The notes under the pieces are model-generated. The model had not been told where the DNA came from and did no database searches. It saw only the letters and a program-made list of their open reading frames with translations. Made by a program: the position numbers and the translations under genes. DNA of 6,789 bases, taken from contig JAKFYO010000273.1 in the NCBI GenBank assembly GCA_021730825.1, forward strand, positions 1 through 6,789, read 5' to 3'. Of this stretch, positions 1 to 5,767 are shown piece after piece. This stretch comes from Hyphomicrobiales bacterium (lineage in GTDB: Bacteria > Pseudomonadota > Alphaproteobacteria > Rhizobiales > Xanthobacteraceae). Position 1 is the first letter of the stretch; the number at the start of each line of letters is the position of its first letter.

Positions 1-508
1 GGTCGGCATGCCGGGCTCCGGCAAAAGCTCGATCGGCCGCAGGCTCGGCCAGCGGCTGGGTCTCGAATTCTCCGACGCGGACGCTGAAATCGAGCGCGCC
101 GCCAACATGACGATCCCCGAACTGTTCCAGACCAAAGGCGAGGCCGAATTCCGCAAGGGCGAGCAGAAGGTGATCGCGCGGCTGCTCGAAAGCGGCCCGC
201 AGGTGATCGCGACCGGCGGCGGTGCATTCATGAATGCCGACACACGCGCGCGTATTAAGGAGAAAGCCGTTTCGATCTGGCTCAAAGCCGATGTTGAAAC
301 GTTGTTCAAGCGCGTGAAGCGCAAATCCAATCGCCCGCTTTTGCAGAACGCGGATCCGGAAGGAACGCTGCGCAATCTTCTTGCCGCGCGCGAAGCGACC
401 TATGCCGAGGCCGACCTTACGATTACCTCCTGCGAAGTGCCCCATGAAGAAGTGGTTGAGGCAATCGTCAATTTGCTCGATACCTCGTTGTCCAAAAGCG
501 AAACCTGA
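1..508 (+). CDS. aroK: Shikimate kinase, 5'-truncated by window edge
   Basis: Shikimate kinase phosphorylates shikimate at its 3-hydroxyl with ATP, the fifth step of the cytoplasmic shikimate pathway. The reading frame is open to the window edge (first full codon at base 2). Val-Gly precede the Met at base 8, giving the Walker A loop GMPGSGKSS, so that Met is internal and the true start with about 10-30 residues lies upstream. Counting from that Met: the shikimate-binding DAD is at 23-25, FRKGE (Arg49) at 48-52, the GGG loop at 70-72, the lid-type RPLL (Arg109) at 109-112, and the REATY arginine (Arg128) near the end. All expected key residues are present and the fold is complete downstream. 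It ends with TGA 2 nt before aroB, so the two are almost certainly co-transcribed and translationally coupled. The family call is firm; aroK rather than aroL follows from the aroB linkage. Confidence 0.95.
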   Translation, partial: VGMPGSGKSSIGRRLGQRLGLEFSDADAEIERAANMTIPELFQTKGEAEFRKGEQKVIARLLESGPQVIATGGGAFMNADTRARIKEKAVSIWLKADVETLFKRVKRKSNRPLLQNADPEGTLRNLLAAREATYAEADLTITSCEVPHEEVVEAIVNLLDTSLSKSET

Positions 509-510
509 TC

Positions 511-1650
511 ATGCCCGGCGCCAAAAAAATCGATAAGAAATCGAAGACAGAAATCGTGAAGGTCAGGCTCGGCAAGCGCAGCTATGACATCGTGATCGGC
601 GAGAACCTGCTTGCGGAGGCCGGCAAGCGCATTGCGAAGCTCAAGCCCGGCACTTCGGTTGCGATCGTCACCGACGGCAATGTTGCGCATCACCATCTGG
701 CAATGCTCGAAAAATCTCTGGAAGCCGCGAAGATTGCCTATCGCAGCGTTCTTCTCTCCGCGGGCGAAGGCACCAAGAGTTTTTCCAATCTGGAAACGGT
801 CGCGGAAGCAATTCTGCAATCGCGGATCGAGCGCGGCGATCTCGTCGTGGCGCTCGGCGGCGGCGTGATCGGCGATCTCGCTGGCTTCGCGGCAAGCGTC
901 GTGCGCCGCGGCGTCGATTTCGTGCAGATTCCGACGACGCTTCTTGCGCAGGTGGATTCTTCCGTCGGCGGCAAGACCGGCATCAACTCGCCACAGGGCA
1001 AAAATCTGATCGGCGCGTTTCACCAACCGGCACTCGTGCTCGCCGATCTGAAAACGCTGGACACGCTGCCCGCGCGAGAATTCCGCGCCGGCTACGCCGA
1101 GGTCACGAAATACGGCCTCATCAACGACGCGAAGTTCTTCGCGTGGCTTGAAAAGAGCGCCCCGGAAATTTTCGCGGGCGGGCCGGCGCGCGCCAAAGCC
1201 GTTGCGACAAGCTGTAAGGCGAAAGCCGCGATCGTCGGCCGCGACGAGCGTGAAAGCGGCGAACGCGCACTTCTTAATCTCGGTCACACCTTCGGCCACG
1301 CGCTTGAAGCTGCGACCGGCTATTCGGACCGGCTCCTGCATGGCGAAGGTGTTGCGCTCGGGATGGTGCTCGCGTTCAGGCTCTCTGCGAAACTCAAACT
1401 CTGCAAGGACGCAGACGTCCAGCGCGTGATCAAGCATCTCGCAGGCGTCGGCCTGCCGGTGAAGCTCTCGCAAATTCCCGGCTCGCTTCCCGGCCCCGAC
1501 GGCCTGCTCTCGCTGATGATGCAGGACAAGAAGGTCGTGCGCGGCAAACTCGTCTTCATTCTTGCCAAGGGTATCGGCAAGGCGTTCATCGCAAAAAGTG
1601 TAGATACGAATGCTGTGCGCGAACTCCTGAAGGACGCTCTCGCGGAATAG
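511..1650 (+). CDS. aroB: 3-dehydroquinate synthase
   Basis: This enzyme converts DAHP to 3-dehydroquinate, the second shikimate-pathway step, using NAD+ and a divalent metal (Zn or Co) in the cytoplasm. The 379 residues match the usual size. The NAD-binding GGGVIGDLAGF is at 116-126, followed by PTTLLAQVDSSVGGKTGIN at 141-159 with Lys155. The metal ligands expected for the family are Glu197 (AEVTKYG), His259 and His277 (LLHGEG); His263 in GHTFGHALE matches the catalytic histidine. The start at 511 is chosen because it lies 2 nt after the aroK stop; there is no clear Shine-Dalgarno sequence, which fits coupling. The first 17 residues are unusually Lys-rich, and a GTG at 556 would give a start closer to the core fold, so the exact N-terminus is slightly open. 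The TAG stop directly abuts the stop codon of the convergent bolA gene. Confidence 0.96.
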   Translation: MPGAKKIDKKSKTEIVKVRLGKRSYDIVIGENLLAEAGKRIAKLKPGTSVAIVTDGNVAHHHLAMLEKSLEAAKIAYRSVLLSAGEGTKSFSNLETVAEAILQSRIERGDLVVALGGGVIGDLAGFAASVVRRGVDFVQIPTTLLAQVDSSVGGKTGINSPQGKNLIGAFHQPALVLADLKTLDTLPAREFRAGYAEVTKYGLINDAKFFAWLEKSAPEIFAGGPARAKAVATSCKAKAAIVGRDERESGERALLNLGHTFGHALEAATGYSDRLLHGEGVALGMVLAFRLSAKLKLCKDADVQRVIKHLAGVGLPVKLSQIPGSLPGPDGLLSLMMQDKKVVRGKLVFILAKGIGKAFIAKSVDTNAVRELLKDALAE

Positions 1651-1929
1651 TTATTCGCCCGGCGCCTTCGGCACGATCGCGAGCGCATGCAGGCCCGCGC
1701 TCATTTCGTGATTGAGTAAATCGTTGACCATGCGGTGCCGGTCAAGACGGCCTTTGCCCTGAAACGCTTCCGCCGTGACAATCACGCGCACATGCGTGAC
1801 CTTGCCGGGGATCGCGCCGGCGTGGCCGACATGCTGCCCGCTCTCGTCCAGCACCTCGATCGACTCCGGCTTCAGCGCCGCCGTCAAACGGTCGCGAATG
1901 CGATCTATAGTCTTGTCAGGTTTCGTCAT
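1651..1929 (-). CDS. BolA family protein, BOLA1-like (His type)
   Basis: This is a 92-residue cytoplasmic BolA protein. BolA proteins pair with monothiol glutaredoxins to hold a shared [2Fe-2S] cluster and act in iron-sulfur trafficking or iron sensing; some bind DNA through a KH-like fold. Visible family signatures are the loop SGQHVGHAG (30-38), the central strand THVRVIVTAEAFQGK (45-59), the strongly conserved RLDRHRMVND (61-70) with the candidate cluster ligand His65, and the C-terminal GLHALAIVPKAPGE (79-92). The loop has histidines (33 and 36) and no cysteine, so it belongs to the His-type loop class rather than the Cys-type class. The ATG at 1927-1929 fits the family N-terminus. The gene is divergent from the J-domain gene and convergent with aroB. 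The sequence alone does not tell an Fe-S partner from a transcription regulator, so I give no specific symbol. Confidence 0.93.
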   Translation of the reverse strand: MTKPDKTIDRIRDRLTAALKPESIEVLDESGQHVGHAGAIPGKVTHVRVIVTAEAFQGKGRLDRHRMVNDLLNHEMSAGLHALAIVPKAPGE

Positions 1930-1937
1930 GGCCGCGC

Positions 1938-1966
1938 CGCATAAAGCGCTATGGTCTTTCCGTCAA
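1938..1966 (-). promoter_or_regulatory. Putative bolA promoter
   Basis: Read on the - strand, TTGACG (1966-1961) is followed after 17 bp by TATGCG (1943-1938). The -35 box is close to the sigma-70 type consensus and the spacing is ideal; the -10 box keeps only its TAT part. Transcription would start near 1931, about 2 nt before the ATG at 1929, leaving almost no leader. No purine-rich ribosome binding site is visible before that ATG, which agrees with this. Pattern match only. Confidence 0.45.
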
Positions 1967-2008
1967 CGATGCGCCAACAACTTCCCGTTATCCTTCAATT
2001 TGCGTTCC

Positions 2009-2039
2009 TTGTGCGGGCCGCCCGCAGCAGCCATATACT
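2009..2039 (+). promoter_or_regulatory. Putative promoter of the J-domain gene
   Basis: TTGTGC (2009-2014) and TATACT (2034-2039) are the best -35/-10 pair upstream of the ATG at 2046. The -10 box is a good match (5 of 6 to TATAAT), but the 19-bp spacer is long. The -10 box ends only 6 nt before the ATG, so transcription would begin at or next to the start codon, and the region before the ATG has no Shine-Dalgarno sequence. A leaderless or nearly leaderless mRNA is therefore likely if this is the real promoter. Confidence 0.4.
2012..2026. promoter_or_regulatory. Perfect 15-bp palindrome, candidate operator
   Basis: TGCGGGC-C-GCCCGCA is a perfect inverted repeat with two 7-bp arms around one central base. 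It lies between the putative -35 and -10 boxes of the J-domain gene and overlaps the -35 box. Because it is upstream of both predicted transcription starts of the divergent pair, it would act as DNA (a protein-binding site) rather than as an RNA hairpin. The binding protein is unknown. In GC-rich DNA a chance palindrome of this size cannot be excluded. Confidence 0.35.
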
Positions 2040-2045
2040 TGTCAC

Positions 2046-2675
2046 ATGAAGTTCGACTCGCCCCTTTTCGATAAAATCCGCATCAAGCCGATCGAGCGGA
2101 ACAAGAAGCAGAAGCTCAAAGTGGAGAGCCCTGCCTGCGATTGGGCTGGTTGCAAGGAGCCCGGCACGCACAAGGCGCCGAAGGGCCGCGACCGCGAGGG
2201 CGAGTTCTGGAATTACTGCATCGGCCATGTTCGCGAGTACAACGCGAACTACAATTATTTTTCGGGAATGAAGGACGACGCGGTCGCGAAATATCAGAAA
2301 GACGCGCTGACCGGCCACCGTCCGACCTGGAAGATGGGCCAGAACGGCGGCGAGAAGAAACGCGGTAAAAAGGGCGCGAACCCCGACTTGACCGGCGAGA
2401 GCTGGAGCGACCCTTTCCGCATCTTTGGCGGCACGAGCGGTGCAGCACCGTCACCGGAGGCCCCCGAGGGCCGCATGATCCGCAACGCCGAACGCAAGGC
2501 CTTCGAGACCCTCGGCCTCGAGATCGACGCCACCGCCGAGGCCATGAAGGCCCGCTACAAGGAACTCGTGAAGCGCCACCATCCGGATGCCAACGGGGGC
2601 GACCGTTCCAGTGAAGACCGCTTCAGGGCGGTTGTGCAGGCCTATAACTACCTAAAGGCCCAAGGCTTCTGCTAA
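2046..2675 (+). CDS. J-domain (DnaJ-like) protein with N-terminal Cys/His cluster
   Basis: A 209-residue soluble protein whose J domain is at the C-terminus (about residues 150-207), unlike classical DnaJ. The HPD tripeptide that stimulates Hsp70 (DnaK) ATPase is intact at 179-181 within KRHHPDANGGD, followed by the helix DRFRAVVQAYNYLKAQG. The Gly/Phe-rich and CxxCxGxG zinc regions of DnaJ are missing. Instead, the N-terminal half has Cys31-x4-Cys36-x5-His42-x15-Cys58-x2-His61, a spacing that could bind a metal such as zinc (inference), then a basic linker GEKKRGKKG (102-110). The opening MKFDSPLFDKIRIKP resembles, from memory, the start of related rhizobial J proteins, which supports the ATG at 2046. 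There is no signal peptide or membrane segment. It is divergent from bolA and lies 105 bp before cobS on the same strand. A DnaK co-chaperone role is likely; the client is unknown. Confidence 0.9.
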   Translation: MKFDSPLFDKIRIKPIERNKKQKLKVESPACDWAGCKEPGTHKAPKGRDREGEFWNYCIGHVREYNANYNYFSGMKDDAVAKYQKDALTGHRPTWKMGQNGGEKKRGKKGANPDLTGESWSDPFRIFGGTSGAAPSPEAPEGRMIRNAERKAFETLGLEIDATAEAMKARYKELVKRHHPDANGGDRSSEDRFRAVVQAYNYLKAQGFC

Positions 2676-2768
2676 GGCGGGGCCTTCTGCTAGAATAACG
2701 GAGCGACCGGCAGCCGTCCGGGAACTCCAAAATCGGCCCTATCTTTGCAAGGCAATAGCCGCCTAACG

Positions 2769-2779
2769 GCGAGAAAAAG
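2769..2779 (+). promoter_or_regulatory. cobS ribosome binding region that decides the start
   Basis: A purine-rich GCGAGAAAAAG precedes the ATG at 2781, with its GAG (2771-2773) 7 nt upstream of the start codon. It is an imperfect Shine-Dalgarno match, but it supports ATG 2781 over the in-frame TTG at 2745, whose extra 12 residues are not expected in CobS. Confidence 0.5.
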
Positions 2780-2780
2780 C

Positions 2781-3764
2781 ATGACTCCGAACGCAGAACT
2801 GGCCCCACTCCCGGATATGAAGGTCTCGGTCCGGCAGGTTTTCGGGATTGATAGCGACCTTGAGGTCCCGGCCTATTCCGAGCCGGAGTCGCACGTCCCG
2901 GACACGGACCCCGACTATGTATTCGACCGCGAAACCACGCTCGCGATCTTGGCCGGTTTCGCGCACAACCGCCGCGTCATCGTCTCGGGCTATCACGGCA
3001 CCGGCAAGTCCACGCACATCGAACAGGTCGCAGCTAGACTGAACTGGCCTTGCGTGCGCGTGAACCTGGACAGCCACATCAGTCGCATCGATCTCGTCGG
3101 CAAGGATGCGATCGTCGTGAAGGACGGCCTCCAGGTGACGGAATTCCGCGACGGCATTCTGCCATGGGCGCTTCAGCGCAACGTGGCGCTCGTGTTCGAC
3201 GAATACGATGCCGGCCGCCCCGACGTGATGTTCGTGATCCAGCGCGTGCTCGAAGTGTCGGGCCGTCTCACACTGCTCGACCAGAATAAAGTGATCCGCC
3301 CTCACCCCGCGTTCCGTCTGTTCGCGACGGCAAACACCGTTGGCCTCGGCGACACCACCGGCCTCTATCACGGCACGCAGCAGATCAACCAAGGCCAGAT
3401 GGACCGCTGGTCGATCGTGACCACGCTGAATTATTTGCCGCACGACAAGGAAGTCGAGATCGTGCTTTCGAAGGCACATCATTATCGCACGCCCGAGGGC
3501 CGCGACATCGTTTCCAAGATGGTCCGCGTCGCCGATCTCACGCGCCAGGCTTTCATCAACGGCGATCTTTCGACCGTGATGAGCCCGCGCACCGTGATCA
3601 CCTGGGCGGAGAACGCGCAGATTTTCGGCGACATCGGCTTTGCGCTGCGCGTCACCTTCATCAACAAGTGCGACGAGCTGGAGCGGCCGATCGTTGCCGA
3701 GTTCTATCAGCGCAGCTTCGGCAAAGACCTCCCCGAATCCACGGTGAACGTCGCGCTGTCGTGA
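2781..3764 (+). CDS. cobS: Cobaltochelatase AAA+ subunit CobS
   Basis: CobS is the ATPase of aerobic cobaltochelatase (CobN-CobS-CobT), which puts Co2+ into hydrogenobyrinic acid a,c-diamide during B12 synthesis in the cytoplasm. The protein has 327 residues, the usual size. The N-terminal CobS motif [14 protein letters not shown] is at 11-24. The AAA+ core follows: Walker A GYHGTGKS (70-77), Walker [10 protein letters not shown] (135-143), sensor-1 FATANT (181-186), a candidate arginine finger in QMDRW (Arg209), and a sensor-2 type SPR (Arg270). All catalytic motifs are intact, so it should be an active ATPase. The start at ATG 2781 is preferred to TTG 2745 on the basis of its ribosome binding region and the family N-terminus. 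It is related to MoxR-type AAA+ proteins, which also pair with VWA proteins such as CobT. Its partner cobT follows after 113 bp filled by a repeat element. No cobalamin riboswitch is seen upstream. Confidence 0.97.
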   Translation: MTPNAELAPLPDMKVSVRQVFGIDSDLEVPAYSEPESHVPDTDPDYVFDRETTLAILAGFAHNRRVIVSGYHGTGKSTHIEQVAARLNWPCVRVNLDSHISRIDLVGKDAIVVKDGLQVTEFRDGILPWALQRNVALVFDEYDAGRPDVMFVIQRVLEVSGRLTLLDQNKVIRPHPAFRLFATANTVGLGDTTGLYHGTQQINQGQMDRWSIVTTLNYLPHDKEVEIVLSKAHHYRTPEGRDIVSKMVRVADLTRQAFINGDLSTVMSPRTVITWAENAQIFGDIGFALRVTFINKCDELERPIVAEFYQRSFGKDLPESTVNVALS

Positions 3765-3768
3765 CGTA

Positions 3769-3870
3769 GAGCATGATCCCGAAAAGTGGATACCGGTTTT
3801 CGGAAAAGATCATGCTCAAACAAAAAGGATGAAGCGGGATGCCGATTCAAGAAAAAGTCATCCCGCTTTA
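3769..3870. repeat. Composite palindromic intergenic repeat (two hairpins)
   Basis: Two strong stem-loops lie back to back. The first (3769-3817) has arms GAGCATGATC (3769-3778) and GATCATGCTC (3808-3817), plus inner arms CCGAAAA (3779-3785) and TTTTCGG (3797-3803). This makes 17 bp of perfect stem interrupted only by a 4-nt AAAA bulge on the 3' side, around an 11-nt loop. The second (3830-3870) pairs AAGCGGGATG (3832-3841) with CATCCCGCTT (3859-3868), extended by one G-T and one T-A pair, around a 17-nt loop. From memory, this arrangement, including the linker beginning AAACAAA, matches a short palindromic repeat that is abundant between genes of Bradyrhizobium and relatives. It carries no gene and is probably a non-autonomous repeat. 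In the cobST transcript it could act as an mRNA stabiliser or partial terminator; no T-tract follows either stem. Confidence 0.85.
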
Positions 3871-3877
3871 GATAAGC

Positions 3878-5767
3878 ATGTCGACGCCCCCGAAGGGAAA
3901 AAGTTCAGAATCTCCGACCGAGCCGTTCAAGCGCGCGGTCGCAACCACTTTGCGCGCCATCGCGGGAAAACCCGAACTCGAAGTGAATTACGCGGCAGAG
4001 AAACCCGCGCTCAATCAGGAGCGCGCGCGTCTGCCGGAACCGCCGCGCCGCATGTCGAAAGCCGATGCCGCGATCCTGCGCGGACACGCGGACTCGATGG
4101 CGCTACGGCTTGCCATGCACAATCCGCAGATTCATAAAAAAATGCTGCCGCAGGGCGAGAACGCCCGCTCCGTGTTCGAAGCCGTCGAACAGGCGCGTGT
4201 CGAAGCGATCGGCTCGCAGCGGATGACCGGTGTCGCGCAAAATCTTTCTGCGATGCTGGAAGACCGCTACCACCGCGGCAATTTCGAAGAGATCACCGAC
4301 AAGGCGGACGCGCCGCTCGAAGACGCGCTCGCGATGCTGGTCCGCGAACGGCTTACCGGGCAGAAGCCGCCTGCAGGCGCGAAGAAGGTCGTCGATCTGT
4401 GGCGCGACTTCATCGAGAAGCGCGCGGACCGCGACCTCGACAGGTTGGCCGAAGAAATTCACGACCAGCGCGGTTTCGCCGAAGCGATCCACGATCTCCT
4501 CACTTCGCTCGACATGGGCGAAGACCGCTCGAACGAGCAGGACGAAGACGATCAGGACGAGGAGGACGGCGAAGGCCAGGATAACTCATCGAACGATCAG
4601 GGCGCGGCCGAGCAGGACGATTCCAGCGACCAGTCCGCACAGGAAGATGCCGAACTCTCCTCCGACGAACAGCCGGAGCAATCGGCCGAGTCCGAAGACG
4701 GTCCGCCTGCCGAGCGCCCCGACGACATGGATCAAGGCGACTCAGAAGAAGCCGGCGAGCCGTGGCGCCCGAAGCATCCGCTCTCGAACGAACCCCGCGG
4801 TCCGGATTACCGCGCCTATACGATGAAGTTCGACGAGACCATCGGCGCAGAAGAACTTTGCGACGCCGAAGAGCTCTCTAGGCTGCGCTCCTATCTCGAT
4901 AAACAAATTCAGCACTTGCAGGGCGTGGTCGCGCGCCTCGCCAACCGCTTGCAGCGCCGTCTGATGGCGCAGCAGAACCGCGCCTGGGAATTCGATCTCG
5001 AAGAAGGAATGCTCGATCCTGCGCGCTTATCTCGCGTCGTCACCGATCCGTTCCAGCCGCTGTCGTTCAAGAACGAACGCGACACCGACTTCCGCGACAC
5101 GGTGGTGACGCTCCTGCTCGACAACTCCGGCTCGATGCGCGGCCGTCCGATTACGGTGGCTGCGACCTGTGCCGATATTCTGGCGCGCACGCTCGAGCGT
5201 TGCGGCGTGAAGGTCGAGATTCTCGGCTTCACCACGCGCGCGTGGAAAGGCGGCCAGTCGCGCGAAAGCTGGCTTGCCGCGAACAAGCCGCAGTCGCCGG
5301 GCCGCCTCAACGATCTGCGTCACATCATCTACAAGTCTGCGGATGCGCCGTGGCGCCGCGCGCGCAAGAACCTCGGCCTTATGATGCGCGAAGGCCTGCT
5401 GAAGGAAAACATCGACGGCGAAGCGCTCGACTGGGCGCATAAGAGATTGCTGGCGCGTCCCGAGCAGCGCAAAATTCTGATGATGATCTCCGACGGCGCG
5501 CCGGTGGATGACTCCACTTTGAGCGTAAACCCCGGCAATTACCTCGAGCGCCATCTGCGCTGGATCATCGAGGAAATCGAAACCCGCTCGCCGGTCGAAC
5601 TGATCGCGATCGGAATCGGGCATGACGTCACGCGCTATTATCGCCGTGCCGTTACCATTGTGGATGCGGAAGAACTCGGCGGCGCGATGACCGAGAAGCT
5701 TGCCGAGTTGTTTGAAGAGAAAGCCGAGCCCGCTCCGAAGCGCGGCAGCCGACGCCGGCTGCACTGA
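3878..5767 (+). CDS. cobT: Cobaltochelatase VWA-domain subunit CobT
   Basis: CobT forms a chaperone-like complex with CobS that drives metal insertion by CobN in aerobic B12 synthesis. The protein has 629 residues, normal for the family. The N-terminal part (about 13-210) has the family motifs [23 protein letters not shown] and [12 protein letters not shown]. An acidic, Ser/Gln-rich low-complexity linker spans about 214-294 with more than 30 Asp/Glu. The C-terminal von Willebrand factor A domain (about 405-615) has an intact MIDAS site DNSGS (Asp415, Ser417, Ser419), a Thr in GFTTR (450-454), and SDGAPVDD (538-545). The tail KRGSRRRLH is basic. ATG 3878 is chosen from the family N-terminus; it lies 7 nt after the repeat element and has no clear Shine-Dalgarno sequence. 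The stop codon touches the ATG of the next gene, implying coupling downstream. A cobN gene is not in the window. Confidence 0.96.
   Translation: MSTPPKGKSSESPTEPFKRAVATTLRAIAGKPELEVNYAAEKPALNQERARLPEPPRRMSKADAAILRGHADSMALRLAMHNPQIHKKMLPQGENARSVFEAVEQARVEAIGSQRMTGVAQNLSAMLEDRYHRGNFEEITDKADAPLEDALAMLVRERLTGQKPPAGAKKVVDLWRDFIEKRADRDLDRLAEEIHDQRGFAEAIHDLLTSLDMGEDRSNEQDEDDQDEEDGEGQDNSSNDQGAAEQDDSSDQSAQEDAELSSDEQPEQSAESEDGPPAERPDDMDQGDSEEAGEPWRPKHPLSNEPRGPDYRAYTMKFDETIGAEELCDAEELSRLRSYLDKQIQHLQGVVARLANRLQRRLMAQQNRAWEFDLEEGMLDPARLSRVVTDPFQPLSFKNERDTDFRDTVVTLLLDNSGSMRGRPITVAATCADILARTLERCGVKVEILGFTTRAWKGGQSRESWLAANKPQSPGRLNDLRHIIYKSADAPWRRARKNLGLMMREGLLKENIDGEALDWAHKRLLARPEQRKILMMISDGAPVDDSTLSVNPGNYLERHLRWIIEEIETRSPVELIAIGIGHDVTRYYRRAVTIVDAEELGGAMTEKLAELFEEKAEPAPKRGSRRRLH
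5745..5762 (+). promoter_or_regulatory. GC-rich hairpin at the cobT 3' end
   Basis: GCAGCCG (5745-5751) and CGGCTGC (5756-5762) form a perfect 7-bp stem with a 4-nt loop, within the last cobT codons. The stem ends 5 nt before the ATG of the next gene at 5768, in the ribosome-binding zone. There is no T-tract, so it is not a simple intrinsic terminator. It could lower independent initiation at the downstream gene and make it depend on ribosomes finishing cobT. This role is inferred from position only. Confidence 0.4.

Noticed and set aside
8..10. ATG at base 8 as the true aroK start
   Set aside because: It lies inside the Walker A loop, directly after Val-Gly in an open frame, so the gene must start upstream of the window.
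400..1473. Long open frame of 357 codons on the - strand across aroK and aroB
   Set aside because: It lies antisense to two well-supported enzymes, has no recognisable motif and is rich in Arg, Ala and His, as expected from the antisense of GC-biased codons.
2676..2780. Cobalamin riboswitch or promoter upstream of cobS
   Set aside because: The 105 bp have no B12-box-like conserved core and are too short for a full cobalamin riboswitch; I also saw no convincing -35/-10 pair, so cobS may be read through from the J-domain gene.
2745..2780. TTG at 2745 as the cobS start, giving 12 extra residues
   Set aside because: The extra residues are not typical of CobS, and ATG 2781 has a purine-rich site at a good distance.
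2763..3482. Open frame of 239 codons antisense to cobS
   Set aside because: cobS on the + strand has every AAA+ motif; the antisense frame has none and shows shadow-like composition.
3829..4137. 102-codon + strand frame starting inside the repeat and overlapping the cobT start
   Set aside because: It is out of frame with cobT, starts within the hairpin element, and has an Arg-rich shadow composition.
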